Under the pieces are notes generated by a model. That model was not told the origin of the DNA, ran no database searches, and saw only the letters and a list, made by a program, of their open reading frames with translations. Below, piece after piece: positions 35,801-52,400 of a stretch of DNA of 64,000 bases (position 1 is its first letter; the number at the start of each line of letters is the position of its first letter). The DNA is from Aphelenchoides besseyi (taxonomy: Eukaryota > Nematoda > Chromadorea > Rhabditida > Aphelenchoididae): NCBI GenBank assembly GCA_024699855.1, contig JAMPIQ010000002.1, positions 2,294,001 to 2,358,000 on the forward strand, in the 5' to 3' direction. The position numbers and the translations under genes were made by a program.

Positions 35801-37311
35801 TGCAACCAATTGAAACCCTAAGCCGATGGTCGAACAAAGCAAATTGGTTGACGGTGTTGAGCGAAAGAAGAGGAAAATGAACAGCAATCGAACGAACCTT
35901 GTTGTCCATTGCTCGCCATTTTGTTGTTCTTTTTATGCGAATGAAAGAAAAAACAACTCGAATGTGCAAACGATCACCGATTGCCCCTCACAAGTTCTCA
36001 GCAAAGATGAGGTGAATTAAACGGTCATTTTACAGCACGATGTCGATGCTGCCTGGACCGACCTCATGGAAATACAATCGAAATTAGACGATCAAATCGA
36101 CCGATTCAAACGCTACGACTCACCGCCACCAACTGGTCGTGAACGTGAGGACTGTAATTGCGGTGAAATGGCCGTTTGTATCAATCCAGGACGACCGTAA
36201 TCAACAACTTCATTCATACACACGAGTTCTATTTAGCGGGCCAGTGGGAGCTCCAGGAATCAATGGCGAAAACGGCGAGCCGGGATTGCCAGGCGTCGAT
36301 GCTCCTGCATTTCCTCTACGACATTACGACGAGATTCTGGCAAACATTCCACGATGCATCAAATGTCCTTCACCGCCGGGACCTGAAGGATTGCCGGTTT
36401 GTTTCATTGATTATGATCGACATTCAATAGTTTTAGGGTTATCCCGGACCACCAGTTAAGTGGATGGTTGTTGTTTAGTTAATTACTAGTCGATTTTATG
36501 GCCACCTGGACCGCCGGGTGTAGATGTCATTGTATCTCCTGCACCTCCGATTCCACTCTACGGTTATGGTTATGTAACTCCTGGATACGTGACGCCTCCA
36601 ACTTATCCAACAGCACCGCCTGTTTTAATTCCAGGACCTCAAGGAGAACCGGGTGGTAAGAAGAATTCAAACGAAAGTTTGTTCATATTGATTTCAGATC
36701 CGGGACCTGATGGTTGTCCAGGTCCAGGTAAACTAAATGCTCATTATTTTTGTTATTGTAAACCTTTCAACTGATGTTTTAGATGGACCTGATGGATTGA
36801 GAGGCAAATCGTTTATACTCGAGAGTAAGTTCAATTGTCGGTTCACAAATCACGTATTGCAGTCGAAATGCCCGGAGAAAAAGGTCCGCGTGGTGAAATC
36901 GGATTAGCGGGACCAAAAGATAAGTTAATGTAATCTATTCGAATACAAAGTTTGCATTTCAAGCGAAAAAGGGGACGATGGTGAAGAAGTACGAAAAGAA
37001 GAAATTCTCGAATTTTATTGTTGAAACATTCAGGGCGCTGTTGGCCGACCCGGAAGGCGGGGTCGAAAAGGAAAGATCGGAAAAGTTGGCAGATCCGGGA
37101 AAATTGGCCGACCGGGAAGAAGAGGACCACCCGGTGAGTTTTTTGCTGCTTGAAGCCTCAGCATTCAATGATTTCAGGCGACGATGCCGGTTATTGCCAG
37201 TGTCCTATTATGACACGTGAGCTTCAAAAGATCACTACATTTAAGCCCGATCAATATCCGGCCGAATTGATTGTCACACAACCACCGACACGGCCAAGGA
37301 ATCACGATTGA
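32886..37311 (+). CDS. nematode cuticle collagen with a 3-kb first intron
   Basis: Exoskeletal collagen. Exon 1 (32886-33029) encodes the Col_cuticle_N membrane-spanning part: [20 protein letters not shown] ... [22 protein letters not shown]. Exon 2 starts at 36036 in the same phase ([20 protein letters not shown]), completing the FK..D.W..LM pattern. Short exons with 36-50 base introns follow: [19 protein letters not shown], then [18 protein letters not shown], a Pro/Tyr/Gly interruption ([20 protein letters not shown]), [25 protein letters not shown], and an Arg/Lys-rich Gly-X-Y block ([19 protein letters not shown]). The end is [10 protein letters not shown] plus a 40-residue tail, stop at 37309-37311. 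Paired Cys (CNCGE, IKCP, YCQC) fit cuticle cross-linking. The first intron (33030-36035) contains the whole antisense CNOT3 gene. Confidence 0.85.
33082..35430 (-). CDS. CNOT3: CCR4-NOT complex subunit 3 (NOT3), nested in collagen intron
   Basis: mRNA deadenylation and transcription regulator. It starts at 35430 with [17 protein letters not shown], followed by the NOT3 N-terminal coiled coil ([59 protein letters not shown]). A low-complexity Ser/Ala/Thr middle (33900-34400) contains [12 protein letters not shown]. The C-terminal NOT1-binding domain is intact: [60 protein letters not shown], then [20 protein letters not shown] and LEDRDI with stop at 33082-33084. The last intron ends in TTTAAG. 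All blocks expected of a metazoan CNOT3 are present. It lies entirely within an intron of the plus-strand cuticle collagen, so the two genes are transcribed through each other. Confidence 0.93.
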
Positions 37312-37350
37312 TTTGCTTGTTCACACAGTCGACGTTGTTGATCGAATGAT

Positions 37351-38263
37351 TTACTCGACTCTTCTTGCCAAGCAATAAAACATGATGGGAATCAAAGCAA
37401 CAACAAGACCAAAAATGAAACTGAGCACAAGTCCAATTACAAGCGACACGAGGAATTGAGGTTTTTGGTCGAAACGCGAATTCTTGTTCCTCAGTTTCGA
37501 TGCGATTTCATTTTGATCAGGTTTTGGGAAAAGTTGTAGAAACGTGAGGTTTTGGCATCTCTGAAACAACCGAATAGATAAGTCGATTGAATAGTTGAGA
37601 ACAACCACTTTGAACGTAACAACCGAAGCGTACAGAAGCGAGTTGTCGGAATGCGGATTCGCAAGTCCAAATCGCACCGGAACAGAATATTGATTCTCGT
37701 TTATGGGCTGTGGATTGAACAACCTGTCAGTGTTGGCTATCTTCTGCCACGTACTTCTGTCGATCAATCCGTTGGAGGTGACAATCAAGTCAGTTGCGAC
37801 CGGAAACTCGAGTTTCGGATCTAACGGTCGCAGTGAAGAAGTCACAACAAGAACTCACGTGAATCTCCACCAAAAAGAATCGGGTGCTCTCCATTGACTC
37901 CCGTGACATTCGAGATAGAAAACGAGTAACGTATTAGGCCCTCGTAAGAACTGAGCAAGAAGTTGAGAACTGTCGTTTGAACTCACATGTTCGAACACTC
38001 CATGCAATCGAATTGAACAGCAACAGTTCGATTCAAATCACATCCCAACCAAAATCCGACAAATTGATTCGATCGATCCAAAACAACGGTTCTGCAAAAG
38101 AACATCGTGAAGTTTGTAGTCACAGAACGTACACTTCGTCCGCTGCTTGATTGTAATATAAAATGTCGGATAACTGTGACGGCACTGTGGGCCAATTTTT
38201 CACCAAGAAATCCATTCCATTTGCCATCGATAAACCCAAAACGATCGGCAGAATTAACCACAT
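37351..38263 (-). CDS. type I membrane protein, unknown family
   Basis: Four exons joined in frame. The start at 38263 opens a signal peptide (MWLILPIVLGLSMANG). The ectodomain contains WLGCDLNRTVAVQFDCMECS, several N-glycosylation sequons (NRT, NVT) and LIRYSFSISNVTGVNGEHPI. The last part reads KLEFPVATDLIVTSNGLIDR and VPVRFGLANPHSDNSLLYAS, followed by the membrane helix FLVSLVIGLVLSFIFGLVVA and a very short tail (YCLARRVE). The gene converges on the collagen with 39 bases between stops. A collagen polyadenylation signal (AATAAA, 37374-37379) would fall inside this gene's last exon, so the 3' ends probably overlap. Function is not recognisable. Confidence 0.7.
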
Positions 38264-39506
38264 CTCAAATCAGTCGACCGATTGGAAGAATGGAAATCCG
38301 AGGAAAGTGATCGGCGGATTCGAGTTTGAAGGTTGAGAGCGGAACCGACATCTGACCACAAATTGAATCTCGTGAATATGTTCATGGTCTATTTTAAGCC
38401 CTTTTTGCTGGACGTAGTTCGAAGTATCAATGCAACGTATTCATTTGTTTCAATTCACACACTAACTACCATTTGAGTTCTGTGAATAAACAGTCCCGCC
38501 CTAAACTCGTGTGGGCGAAGGAATGTACTTCACATTCAGTTCACAGTCCTTTTATTTTGTTTGTTTACGGTAAAGTAAGCTCATTCCTGTTTGATCGAAT
38601 TTCGTTTTTTGTGTCGATTCCAAAGAACAAACTGTGCCATGAGCTTACTGGCCACACATTCAGAATCATTTCAAGTGTCTTAACGAGACTGAATTCTTTG
38701 TGGACAGTCGGCTCTTGCGTAAGACCTTCCTATGAAAGCAGTATGTTTCGAACATCTTTTTCGATGTGTAACGCGTCTCCAGTACTGGAGTGCACACGTG
38801 AAAACGAATGGAAGAAAGGCATTTGAACCCGCCTGGCGACGCGCATGTTCTCGTTAGTCAAACCGCTTCTTTTCGAAACGTTATTCAGCGCGTTTCAATA
38901 CCCAGATTATCTACAGAGCTTTCGACCGATCTCGATCTCAACGAAGATGACAATCAAGGTTGGTGATCGTCTGAGAATCTCTGTTGAGTATGTTGGCTGC
39001 TAGAAAACTTCTGGTTAACTTTTTGACAAACTCTATTCATTTTTGTAGGTTCTTTCTTCAATGATCAGACCCCAACAGCCCATCAAAATCTGTGCAATTC
39101 CGCTTGCAATCCACATGAAATCCCGTTTTCATTGAGCTCCAATAATCGCTCTTTGCTGTGCACACATCGCACACAAAAGAGAATAAAAAGTGTCGTCTCT
39201 TTTAAAATGAGTACAACAGTGTAGGTCACAGATACCTTAAACACAATTTGTCTAATTCATTTTAACGGGCTAAAACTCGTGACTGAATTCGGTTTTTAAT
39301 TCCTTTTGTCGAGCACTCTGTGACCACAACGCGTGTGAAAAAGTGACGAGTTTCATTCTAAATCTAATCGTCCGTTTTGCTAGGCGGCGTTTCAAACGGT
39401 TCATTTGAAGAACCCGATCTTATCTTCTTGCTCGGGTACATGACGCGTCAAATCTCCGTGCACTTTTATTTCGAGTGTTGTTGCTAAAGATTTACAGTTT
39501 AGTCCA
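38264..39506. other. 1.2-kb divergent intergenic region
   Basis: It separates the minus-strand membrane protein and the plus-strand nuclear receptor, so it should contain both promoters. I see no coding exons or RNA gene. Confidence 0.45.
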
Positions 39507-41067
39507 ATGCAGATAAACGAAAGGGATGACGTGGAATGGTCGGTTATTGACGATTTCTTCTCTTGGGTCAACAAAGTATATGATGGTTGGAGTTCTAGTG
39601 AAAGCAACTGGGTTTCCCCAAAGTTAGAGATTCCATCTTTCGAAAGCGAAAGTTTGTCCAAGTCGCCATTTAAACAGAAGCCTCGATTCATAAACGATAA
39701 AGCCCCGACCAATTGTGCGATTTGTAATCGCCCGGCTCGTTGTTATCATTACTCAGTCCCGTCATGCACTGGTGAGCGACGAGATTTGTTCTGTAATCCC
39801 GATTCAGGTTGTAAAAGCTTCTTCAGACGTTCGGTCGTTACAAAAGACCTCAAATACGTGTGTGCAAACAACAGCAAATGTAACATCAAAAACGGAAGCA
39901 AATGTAGGTCGTGTCGTCTGAAAGCATGTTTGGCAGCAGGTATGGATGTTCGTGCGATTAAAATGCCTACCGACTCGGATACAAATTCGCTGCTAGTTAA
40001 CCTCTATCGACAGAAACGAGAGTTGGAAGATCAAAACCATGAAGGTGCTGAAACAGTGCAAAGAAAGGTTACTGAGTAACTTTGTCTGTAAAACCTAAAT
40101 TGTTTAGATTCTTCCACGCTTCGATCAAACTGTCGATTCGCGTATTGTTGATTTCTTAGCGTATTTGGAATTGAAATTGCAAAATTTACGTGTATCATCT
40201 TTTACGGGGTCTGAGTATTATGATTCGGATATTCGAAAGGTTTTGAGCTCTCAGCCGGAACTTGGTCGTGTGGACAAATACAAAGTTTGTGCAGCTACAG
40301 AAACATGAGAGTGACTAAAATTTTCAGAAAATGGATTCAAAATCACTATCACTTGACTTTAGAAACTGGTTGTTTTTGGGCCTGCTTTTGAACGTCGAGT
40401 ATTTGAAAGCGATGCCTTTCTTTTACGATCTGACAATCGAAGATCAAGAAGCACTGGTTGTGCACGTCGTCTTGGTTAACTGCATTCTAATGGAATCGTT
40501 CGAAAGTCATCAACGCCATTCAACCACTTTACTTCTACCTGACAACTCAATGCCGTTCACGTATCGAAAAGGTTCCATACTTGCTCAGAAATATCCAGAG
40601 TAGGTATTGGATACTTGCAACAAGTAAACGTTTGTTCAGACCACACCCCTTGGAATTGGAATCATTTTGTCGGAATATCGAAGTCATAGCACGGGTGAAC
40701 CCCGAGAAGGAGGAATACTTTCTCTTGAAGGCTATAATCTTTTGTCACTCAGGTTTGTTTCCAGGCACAAACCATCTAACCATTCGGCTCTACAGAAACA
40801 CCTGGTCTCTCTGCTTGTGCACAGAAGCAGCTGGAAAAATATCGCCATGTTTATTCCACTGCACTTCTTCGTCGAATGCAAGCACGAAGAGGAACCGTGG
40901 AGGGTGCACGAAGATACGCAGAACTCATTGGATTAGTCGAAACATTTTTCCATTTTGCCCAAAGAAAACGTGAATACCATGTCTTCATTCACGCAATAGG
41001 CCTCAAAATGGGAATTGAACCGAAACTAATGGACTGGTTTCTACTCAATTCATCTCGTTTTGATTGA
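39507..41067 (+). CDS. nuclear hormone receptor (nematode NHR/SupNR type)
   Basis: Ligand-regulated transcription factor. The ATG at 39507 lies 9 bases after a TTTACAG acceptor. After an acidic N-terminus of about 70 residues comes a two-zinc-finger DNA-binding domain: NCAICNRPARCYHYSVPSCT, then GCKSFFRRSVVTKDLKYVCA, then SKCNIKNGSKCRSCRLKACL. A 36-base in-frame intron (39772-39807, GTGAGC..TTCAG) splits the first finger. Left unspliced, it would insert TGERRDLFCNPD. The P-box is CTGCKSFF. The ligand-binding domain follows over four exons (LPRFDQTVDSRIVDFLAYLE, FYDLTIEDQEALVVHVVLVN, EEYFLLKAIIFCHS, TFFHFAQRKREYHVFIHAIG). It ends LNSSRFD at 41067. The orthologue cannot be assigned by eye. Confidence 0.88.
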
Positions 41068-41147
41068 TTTTTGTAAAAAACCTGTTTGTTTGTAATTAAT
41101 GACTTTAACAATAACAACTTATTTAACAATCGAAAACATTAAGTGCG

Positions 41148-46404
<5,257 letters not shown>

Positions 46405-46698
46405 CTTGTGGAATCGAATGCACTGAAAGGCGTGAGTCAGGGGAGAAATGAAATGGTCGCCAATTTTTGCGAACGTTCAAACTCGAATAGCAAACAAAGA
46501 CGAGAACCACTTCCGATCGCCATCTCACAATCTTTCGCAATAAACGCGCCCTTTGGTTTGCTTCGTTCCGGAGTTCAACAATTAAAATCAGTTGCCCACA
46601 ATCACATGGCAACTCATATCCACTGTCAAAGGTCAACTGAACGGTTCAATCAAAAGTTTCCAATTTGACTAAAAACTTCCAATCGAACCTTTCAGTTC

Positions 46699-46974
46699 AT
46701 GTCCTCAGCAACAGACTTTTTCTCAGCCACCAAAAGAGTTTTTTCGTGTCCGGCAACACTCGAGAGCACGCACCGCGAGCGCTTGCGAAACGAAATGACG
46801 CAAAAAAAAGAGCGAAAAACTAAAGGGTTTCTCCGGACAACAAAAAGAGGCGGAGACTTCACGTTGATTGTGCTCACAGTTCTTCTTTGGTGGTCATTGA
46901 GAAGGTTCATTGCTAATTTCAATGGACGTGTTCAAGCATCTTACAGCCCTTCAGCAGTTGGTGTTCTTGGATAA
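46699..46974 (+). CDS. putative small membrane protein
   Basis: Single-exon open frame of 91 residues. The ATG lies three bases after a CCTTTCAG acceptor, the arrangement seen at several real starts in this window. The N-terminal half is polar and basic (MTQKKERKTKGFLRTTKRGG), followed by one hydrophobic helix (FTLIVLTVLLWWSLRRFI) and a short tail. It is divergent from the ABC transporter with about 300 bases between. No family is recognised, and a chance ORF remains possible. Confidence 0.35.
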   Translation: MSSATDFFSATKRVFSCPATLESTHRERLRNEMTQKKERKTKGFLRTTKRGGDFTLIVLTVLLWWSLRRFIANFNGRVQASYSPSAVGVLG

Positions 46975-47307
46975 TTCAAAGGATTCTCTTTACTTGATGC
47001 TGATCGTATTTGAAGCCAAGCACTTGAAACGATCTTTGAACGAAACTCTGAATGTCAACTGATAATCAACTTGAACCAAAGCAAAGGCAATTCAACGACA
47101 ATGTAACCCAGCAATCAACTTTGTCAAGTCAGCTGCAATAAGAAGATTAACAATCAAGGTCCAACAGATTCTCTGAACATGTAAACTTGTGTTGTTATTA
47201 GAGTTGAAAGCAGTTTTCGACTTCCAAGTGGAAAACATCGATGGTCGGAGATGTGCCAAGCGACTTTCTCTTTCCTTTCGGATTGTCGTCATTTTCATGT
47301 AATCACA

Positions 47308-49106
47308 ATGTCGAAAGAACTGATGGACGCCCGTGAGTTTTCGTTTCAACGACTTCAATTGATCTCGAGTTTCAGTGAAATTGCGCGAAGAATGGCAACG
47401 AAAAGTGGAGGTCCAGAACTACGAGTTGAAACGTGAGTTTGAGTCTTCGAATGCGGTTGTTGATTGTGATTGCAGTTCTCAAAGAATCGGTCTACAAGAA
47501 GCGAGAGATGTTGCGCAATTTGGAGCGAAAGTCCACGGACCTCCAAGAACAAAATCGGGCGATCAAGAACCTGAAGAAGAATTTGGCTGCCAGTTCGCAG
47601 ATGTGAGTTTGAGATCTTCATTCTACTTTCGGGTTTAGTGATCCTCATACACGAACCATGTTCGAGTTGTTGAACGAGAAGACCGACAAGATACAACAGA
47701 AGTTCCAAGTGAGTTCGTCCTCTCATTCAACGTACGGGAGTTTAGAGCGACATGCAAAAAGCGCAAGAACAATTGTCAAAAATCAGGTTGTCGCGGAAGA
47801 AGTTCGAGAACTTGAAGTCGAACTCCGAGTGGGTCCAGAAGCTGAGTGCGGTTGGTTATCGCTTCTTATCTTCAATAATCGTAAGTTGCTAGGAAAAAAA
47901 ACGATTGGAAGTGATCAGAGGAGTGGTCGAGCAGAAGAAGAAGGACATTGAAGTTGCCAAGAAACAATACGCCGAATCAGAGAGTTTTCGTAAGTTCATT
48001 TGTTCGAAATTCCATTGGTTGTTTCAGTGGAAGAACGAAGCAAGTGGGAACTGAACAAGTGGATCGTCACGATGGTCAGCGATGCCATGGAACGAAAGCG
48101 GATGCTCAAGAAATTGGCTGCATTGCTCGTCAAAAAGGCGGCGGTTAGTTTCACAGCAGCTTTGATTCTTGAACTTATTTGTAGTTGGAGAAGAAATACG
48201 CCGAAAAGATCGATGCTTCCAACGAGTTGATGGAGATCGACAACCTCGAGAATCGTGCTCAAACCGATTCACCAATCAAACAGCCAACATCTCAACAACC
48301 AACTGAAAACCAACAAAAAACAAATGCTGACAATGTTCGTACCACTCATCCAATTCATTCTGATGCTCTTGTTTCAGGAAGCTGAGCAGATGAGTGACGA
48401 AGAGCCACCGACAAAACAATCTCGAGTTACTCGTTCCGAGAAGAAGAAGACCAAATCGGAACATCAAAAACGAACTGAACAGTTGCAATCGATCCAAGAG
48501 GTTCAGACCGAAAATGCCAATGAAGAAGAAATGAACGTTCAAAACGTGGAAGAAGAACATCGACCAGAAGAGGAAACCGAAGCGTCTTCAGGAAACGTTG
48601 TCAACATTCGGATCGACGAGGACGAGGAAGAAGAGGATGAGCGAAATGAAAGTCCAATCGGCAACTTCTTCAACGACTTCTCGACTCCAAGTCGTTCAAA
48701 TGACAACAACGACTCCATAGACTTTATTTTCGGCACTCCGTCTGATGCTCAAACTCCACCGAATCCGAAGCCCAAAACACCGAAACGAACTCTTCCGGCA
48801 ACTTCGATGAGGAGTGAGAATCCGCGAACTGAAAGGTGAGAAGCGATGTGTCTACTGAACTCGTTTTTCAGTCCATTTGGTGGTTTAAATTTGGACGATA
48901 TCGGTAATGACGGTCTCTTCAATCTCTCCAACAACTTGTTCGGAAGCCAAAACGACGAAGGACCAGGTTTTTCGATCGGTAGTGGAGTGGACGCGAGTCC
49001 CGGCGGTTTATTCCCGAGTATGAACAGTCCGAACACAACCTCACTGTTCAACTTCAACATGTCGCACAACAAAGACAACTCGCCTCAACCTTTCTTCGAT
49101 TTTTAA
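47308..49106 (+). CDS. coiled-coil protein with acidic middle and Phe/Gly-containing C-terminus
   Basis: About ten exons join in frame from the ATG at 47308. The first half is almost entirely charged helix with heptad character (LREEWQRKVEVQNYELK, LKESVYKKREMLRNLERKS, SDMQKAQEQLSKIRLSRKKF). The middle is Gln/Thr-rich, then Lys-rich (TRSEKKKTKSEHQKR), then strongly acidic (IDEDEEEEDERNESPIG). The last exon is Gly/Asn/Phe-rich (PFGGLNLDDIGNDGLFNLSN; NNLFGSQNDEGPGF) and ends SPQPFFDF. A polyadenylation signal AATAAA is at 49165-49170. The layout of coiled coil then low-complexity Phe/Gly tail is seen in synaptonemal-complex central proteins and in nuclear-envelope proteins, but no sequence match allows a name. 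It is head-to-tail with SMC4, about 380 bases apart. Confidence 0.7.
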
Positions 49107-49487
49107 GTAATGATTGTTTAAATGCATTTATATAAGTGGCAATAATTGATTTGAAAGATTCCGAAATAAAGAATTAGACCTCAGAGTGAAAAGAAGATTT
49201 GAACGAGATTGAAGCTGAAAGCAACAGGAATTGAAGTTACTCTCATGTTGATGTTACTTCACGAACATTCTTTTCAATTTCTTTTTGTGACCAATTTTGG
49301 CGCCCGTTTTCCAACCATTTGAACGAAAAACGGCGATCGCTTTTGCTGTTTTCTTTCGCTTTTTTTGCGCTTTCCGTCCGGCAGATCGGTTAGCGGTTAC
49401 TTGAACTCAAGGAATGGCTTTTAATTTCTCGTGTACATTTGTTTAGAAGCATAATGATCATGCCGCTACTCTTTCAGTTGTTCGAAG
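49107..49487. other. intergenic region upstream of SMC4
   Basis: It holds the 3' UTR and AATAAA of the coiled-coil gene and the SMC4 promoter. A CTCTTTCAG acceptor ends at 49477, ten bases before the SMC4 ATG, which is a likely spliced-leader site. Confidence 0.4.
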
Positions 49488-52400
49488 ATGCCTCCGACTC
49501 GTCGTCGGAACGAAATGGTCGAGAGAATCGTCACACCGGCTCCCGAAGAGGACGAAGAAGTTGCTGGTGAATCAGAAATCAACCGTCAGAATGTGATTCA
49601 CGAGGATCTTCTTAACATGCACATTCCCGATCGTCCGGTCCCGATTATGAGTACCGATCCGCACAAGGACCGACTGATCATCACGCACATTGTCGTCGAG
49701 AACTTCAAGTCCTATTACGGAAGACGAACTCTTGGTCCTTTTCACAAGGTAATCAAAATTTTGATAAGCTTCAACAGTTGATTTCAGAACTTCACTTCAA
49801 TTTTGGGACCTAATGGATCTGGAAAATCGAATGTCATTGACTCGCTTCTCTTCGTTTTTGGTTTCCGAGCCAATCGAATTCGCTCAAAAAAAGTCAGTTC
49901 GTTGATTCACAGTTCTTCTGCTCATCCGAACGTCAACTCGTGCAAAGTTGAGGTTCACTTTGCAAAGATCTTTGACAAGGTTGGTACTTCTTTTTCAAGT
50001 TGTTTTGAATGGCAGTTTAGGGAAGTGAGTACACAGTGAAGCCGGGATCACAATTTCATGTGTCTCGCAGTGTGACTAAGAGTGGTAGTAGTACCTATCA
50101 CATCAACGGAAAAACGGTGCACACAAACGAAGTTCGTGACTGTTTGAAGACCAACGGTATTGATTTGGATCACAACAGATTTCTGATTCTTCAGGTTGGA
50201 TTCTTTTGTTTTCATTGTTGAGAAATGGTGTTTAGGGCGAAGTCGAGCAAATCGCGTTAATGAAACCAAAAAGCGATGATCGTCACGGAGAAGAGGGGAT
50301 GCTCGAGTATCTGGAAGACATTATCGGGAGTAGTCGATTGAAAGAACCGATCGCAAAGTTGAAGAAGAAGTTAGACTGGTTCAACGATGAGGAAGATATG
50401 GTCCGAAAACGATTGGATTTGGCCGAATCAGAGGTCAGCCAAATGGCCGGTGCCGTGTTGGATGTTCTTAAGATGATGAAAGTGGAGAATGCAATCACTG
50501 AGTGTACTCACAAGCTTCTGAACATTCGAAGGTAACTCATGTTCCATGTTCTCGAAACCGATTGTCGTAGATTTGAGTTGGACGAACGCTATAAAGCAGC
50601 TTCCAATGAACTCGACTCGGCCAATGTCTCACAGAACGAGGCCAAAGAAGAGCTGCACAAATGTGAACGAGAACTTCGGAAAGAGAACAAACAGAAAGCA
50701 GATTCTGTCAAGTTAGTTGCTGTTATTTGAAAGGGAGTATGAGGTTTGAATTTAAGAGAAATCGACAAACTCGAGGAAAAAATTCAAGATGCCGAGCAGA
50801 ACAACCGCAAATGCGAATTGAATGCAAGAAAGACGAACGAAAAGATCAAACTTCTTCGGAAGAAAATCGAGACCAAAGAAGCGGAAATCGAACAGGATTC
50901 CGAGAAAGCAAGTCCTTAACTGAAGATACAAGTAATTGCAAGGGTTTCAGTTGGAAGATGCTCGAGCAGCACCAGCGAAAGCCGAAGAAACACTTAAAAC
51001 TCAGGGCGAAATAATCGAACGATGTCAGCAAGAGATTCGTGAATGCGAAGACCAACTCCGCGATCTTCGAGCAAAAGAACGTACTGCTAACGCGAATAAT
51101 CGACAGAAGCTGGAGGAGATTATGCCCAAGATCATCGACTTGAATTCCGAAGAAGACAAATGCACGAGTAATGTAAGAGAAGAGAACACGATCTACGAGT
51201 TTGTAATGTCTTTTAGCTCAATGTCGCTAAAGACAAGTTGGAACGGTTACAGAAAGTCGGCTCTACAGTTGAAGCCCGATACACAGCAGCCGAAAACAGT
51301 TACAAGAACCTTGAGGGCGAGCTCTCAAAGACGACGAGGTTTGTGCTTGTGATTTGCATTCAAACGATTGTTTTTAGCGACTTGGAGAAGATCAGAAGTC
51401 GTATTCCTGAAGTGAAAACAGAAATCGAGAACCTCGAAACGGAGCACAGAAACAACCGTGGAACTGAACATGAACTGGCAAACGAAGTAAACGATCTGCA
51501 TCGAGAGATCGAACAACATCGCCATCGAGCCGATGGATATCGAACGAACAACGCGACATTGGCGGCGTTAACTCAAGAGAAACAAAACGGCAATATTCCG
51601 GGCATCTACGGTCGTTTGGGTGATTTGGGAGCAATTGACGAGAAGTACGATGTTGCTATTTCCACTTGTTGCCGGCCACTGGACGATGTTCTCGTGGACA
51701 CGGTTGAAACGGCACAGGATTGCATCAAGTTCTTGAAAGAACGGAACTTGCCGCGCATCACCTTCATTGTACTGGAGAAACAAAATCACTTTTGGTCGAA
51801 GATCAAGAACAAACCACAGACGTAAGTTGTACAGATTATACTCATCAAAAATCATGTTTAGACCCTTCAATCATCCTCGACTCGTTGACATGATTCGCGT
51901 TGGAAATGAAGACTTTCTACCCGCTTTCTACAGTGCTCTTCGGGACACTCTCGTTGTTGATAACATTGAGGTGGCGACTACCGCTGCCAATCACAATGGA
52001 CAGCGATGGCGAGTTGTCACACTTCGTGGAGATGTGATCGAAACAAGTGGCACAATGGCCGGCGGTGGACGACAAGAACTGCGGTACGAATTAGAAGGCG
52101 GTGCTGTTATTTGATGGATTTAGCGGTCGAATGGGAAATCAAGTTCGAGCCGAATCGCAAGAATCGTCGAGAAATTGGAGCGAAATGGAAAATCAACTGA
52201 AACATAAACAAGAGCAGTTGAATCGATTGCGGTCTGCGTTGTCACAGGTTGAGAATTCAGATGCCTACTGGAAAACCGATTCTGTTTCAGAAAATGGAAA
52301 CGTTGAAAGCAAAGAAAGAAGAGTTGGCTCAACTGGAACATCGACAGCGGCTTCTAAAACAACAAATGATGGCAAGCAGTTAGTTCAAGTATTGAAGTTG

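Noticed and set aside
39772..39807. Twelve-residue insertion in the first zinc finger of the nuclear receptor
   Set aside because: The segment has a GTGAGC donor and TTCAG acceptor, and its removal gives the standard SCTGCKSFFRR. It is a 36-base in-frame intron.
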